A stretch of 64,000 nucleotides of DNA from Paeniglutamicibacter quisquiliarum (GTDB lineage Bacteria > Actinomycetota > Actinomycetes > Actinomycetales > Micrococcaceae). The notes beneath the pieces were generated by a model. The model did no database searches, had not been told where the DNA came from, and saw only the letters and a program-made list of their open reading frames with translations. This document shows, piece after piece, positions 63,095-64,000 of the stretch. The position numbers were made by a program, and so were the translations under genes. Within the stretch, counting starts at the first letter, position 1; each line of letters begins with the position of its first letter. The stretch is taken from positions 186,001 through 250,000 of the forward strand of contig NZ_JAHRED010000001.1 in the NCBI RefSeq assembly GCF_019084045.1. The letters are read 5' to 3'.

Positions 63095-63697
63095 CTACGG
63101 AGCCTCGACCGGGTCCGCATCGCCAATGTGGCCTGCGGCATTGGCATCCAGGACGCGCTCGACAAACGCTGCAAACTCGCTCATGTAGTGACCGAGGAAA
63201 TCGGCAGTCCCGCTGTCGGAGACGTTGCCCTCGGCATCAAAGATCTCCGGCTTGAAGGCGATGTAGCCCTCCGGGGAGTTCAGCTGAGGGGCATCGAGGA
63301 AACTGAGGACGCTGCGCATGGATGACTGCATGACTGCGGTGCCGATGGCGCCGACGGAGGCGCCGATGATGCCGCTGGGCTTGCGGGCAAAGGAGTTGGC
63401 ACCCCAGGGGCGTGAACCCCAGTCGATGGCGTTCTTCAGTGCGCCGGGAATCGATCGGTTGTATTCGGGGGAGACGAACAGCAGGCCGTCCGAAGACTCG
63501 ACTGCCTGCTTGAATGCGGTGCCCTCGGGCGGGTAGTTGGCGTCGAAATCGTAGTTGTACAACGGGAGATCCTTGATGGAGATCTCGGTGAATTGAAGGT
63601 TGTCCGGTGCCAGCTTGATCAATGCCTTGGAAAGGGTGCGGTTGATGGAGTTGGTGGACAAGGAACCGACGAAATAACCAATGTTGTAGTTAGTCAT
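63095..63697 (-). CDS. NAD(P)H-dependent FMN reductase (intact copy)
   Basis: A 200-residue flavodoxin-fold reductase of the NADPH-dependent FMN reductase family. The FMN phosphate loop VGSLSTNSINRTLSKAL, PLYNYDFDANYP, FVSPEYNRSIPGALKNAIDW and GASVGAIGTAVMQSSM are all present, giving the usual size. It reduces FMN or quinone-like substrates in the cytoplasm. A nearly identical but 5'-truncated copy lies at 46201 on the same strand, 17 kb to the left. No good Shine-Dalgarno precedes the ATG, so the transcript may be leaderless. Confidence 0.92.
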   Translation of the reverse strand: MTNYNIGYFVGSLSTNSINRTLSKALIKLAPDNLQFTEISIKDLPLYNYDFDANYPPEGTAFKQAVESSDGLLFVSPEYNRSIPGALKNAIDWGSRPWGANSFARKPSGIIGASVGAIGTAVMQSSMRSVLSFLDAPQLNSPEGYIAFKPEIFDAEGNVSDSGTADFLGHYMSEFAAFVERVLDANAAGHIGDADPVEAP

Positions 63698-63851
63698 GGG
63701 GACAGTCCAACATGTAGACGGCGGAGCCGTCCATAGGCCTGAACTGAATTATTTGTGAACGCTCAACCCGCACGGCCGGCGTTCGCCAAGTTTGTTTGTG
63801 CAATACCTGCTGATCAACGATGTGGCCAGGCAGATGGAGCGTTTGGCAAAA

Positions 63852-64000
63852 CTAGGCCCGATCAAAGCTATTGCTCGGCGACAGTCCTTCCTTGAACTGG
63901 TTGATGTTCCGCGCGATTTCCGTCGCGCGACGGACGAAAGTCTGCCGCGCATGGCCCGAATGGTGTGGCGTCGCCATGACAGTGGGAAGTGCGGCGAAAC
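63852..64000 (-). CDS. D-2-hydroxyacid dehydrogenase, C-terminal end (runs off the window)
   Basis: Read on the minus strand from the edge, 49 residues are visible: LPTVMATPHHSGHARQTFVR and then ARNINQFKEGLSPSNSFDRA before the TAG at 63852-63854. The ATPHxxGH pattern is the catalytic-His segment near the C-terminus of D-isomer 2-hydroxyacid dehydrogenases (usual TPHxAGxT), followed by the usual last helix (A-x-N-I-x-x-F-x-x-G). The catalytic His is present. Start, cofactor domain and neighbours are outside the window. Confidence 0.75.
   Translation of the reverse strand, partial: FAALPTVMATPHHSGHARQTFVRRATEIARNINQFKEGLSPSNSFDRA

Overview
The window is a 64-kb piece of a GC-rich bacterial chromosome, most likely a Micrococcaceae-type actinobacterium such as Arthrobacter or a relative. 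The pointers are strong GC bias at third codon positions, GTG starts, ATGA-coupled operons, an amt-glnK pair in the actinobacterial order, a PucR regulator and abundant MHS-family transporters. No rRNA, tRNA, CRISPR array, integrase or intact transposase was seen.

Layout. (1) 0-7.4 kb: end of a sarcosine-oxidase-like flavoenzyme and an M20 N-carbamoyl amino acid amidohydrolase; a frameshifted lipoprotein; an amt-glnK-(ornithine cyclodeaminase-like) group; an IclR regulator. (2) 7.5-13.4 kb: a tightly coupled sugar-acid operon (MHS transporter, 2-hydroxyacid dehydrogenase, gluconate 5-dehydrogenase-like SDR, KDPG aldolase-like, KDG kinase-like, L-idonate 5-dehydrogenase-like), probably controlled by the divergent IclR protein. 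(3) 13.6-39 kb: an accessory island filled with DNA-processing and NAD-depleting proteins: an Fe-S PD-(D/E)XK nuclease with an SF1B helicase, a type III Mod/Res pair, a UvrD helicase-nuclease, a GIY-YIG protein, a DUF262/HNH gene broken by one stop codon, a PLD-helicase-DUF3427 protein, a zinc-ribbon orphan, and a separate macro-SIR2 plus NERD-helicase cassette lying between two degraded copies of an IclR gene end. (4) 39-46 kb: an isochorismatase-fold protein lacking the usual catalytic triad, esterase plus flavin monooxygenase, an MFS transporter, a Tat-exported M20 peptidase and a membrane protein. (5) 46.2-63.7 kb: a catabolic block framed by two same-strand copies of an FMN-reductase gene, the left one lacking its 5' end. 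It holds MarR, MHS transporter, 3-hydroxyacyl-CoA dehydrogenase-like, SDR, AcoX/NAD-kinase-like and divergent GcvPA/GcvPB-like genes on the minus strand; then an amidohydrolase, a PucR regulator, a second MHS transporter, a ThDP enzyme and an aldehyde dehydrogenase. (6) The right edge has the end of a D-2-hydroxyacid dehydrogenase.

How it works together. The island reads as stacked anti-phage or anti-plasmid modules. The main candidate for an undescribed system is the five-gene nuclease/helicase/type III R-M/UvrD block at 13.6-25.6 kb; a second is the macro-SIR2/NERD-helicase pair. In the 46-63 kb block, a recurring inverted repeat (TGTCC-N5-GGACA) sits in both divergent promoter regions beside the PucR gene, suggesting one regulon for a nitrogenous or carbonyl substrate not identified here. 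The GcvP-like subunits there have no GcvT, GcvH or lipoamide partner in view and probably do not serve ordinary glycine cleavage. All functional calls are from reading the sequence; no database search was run.
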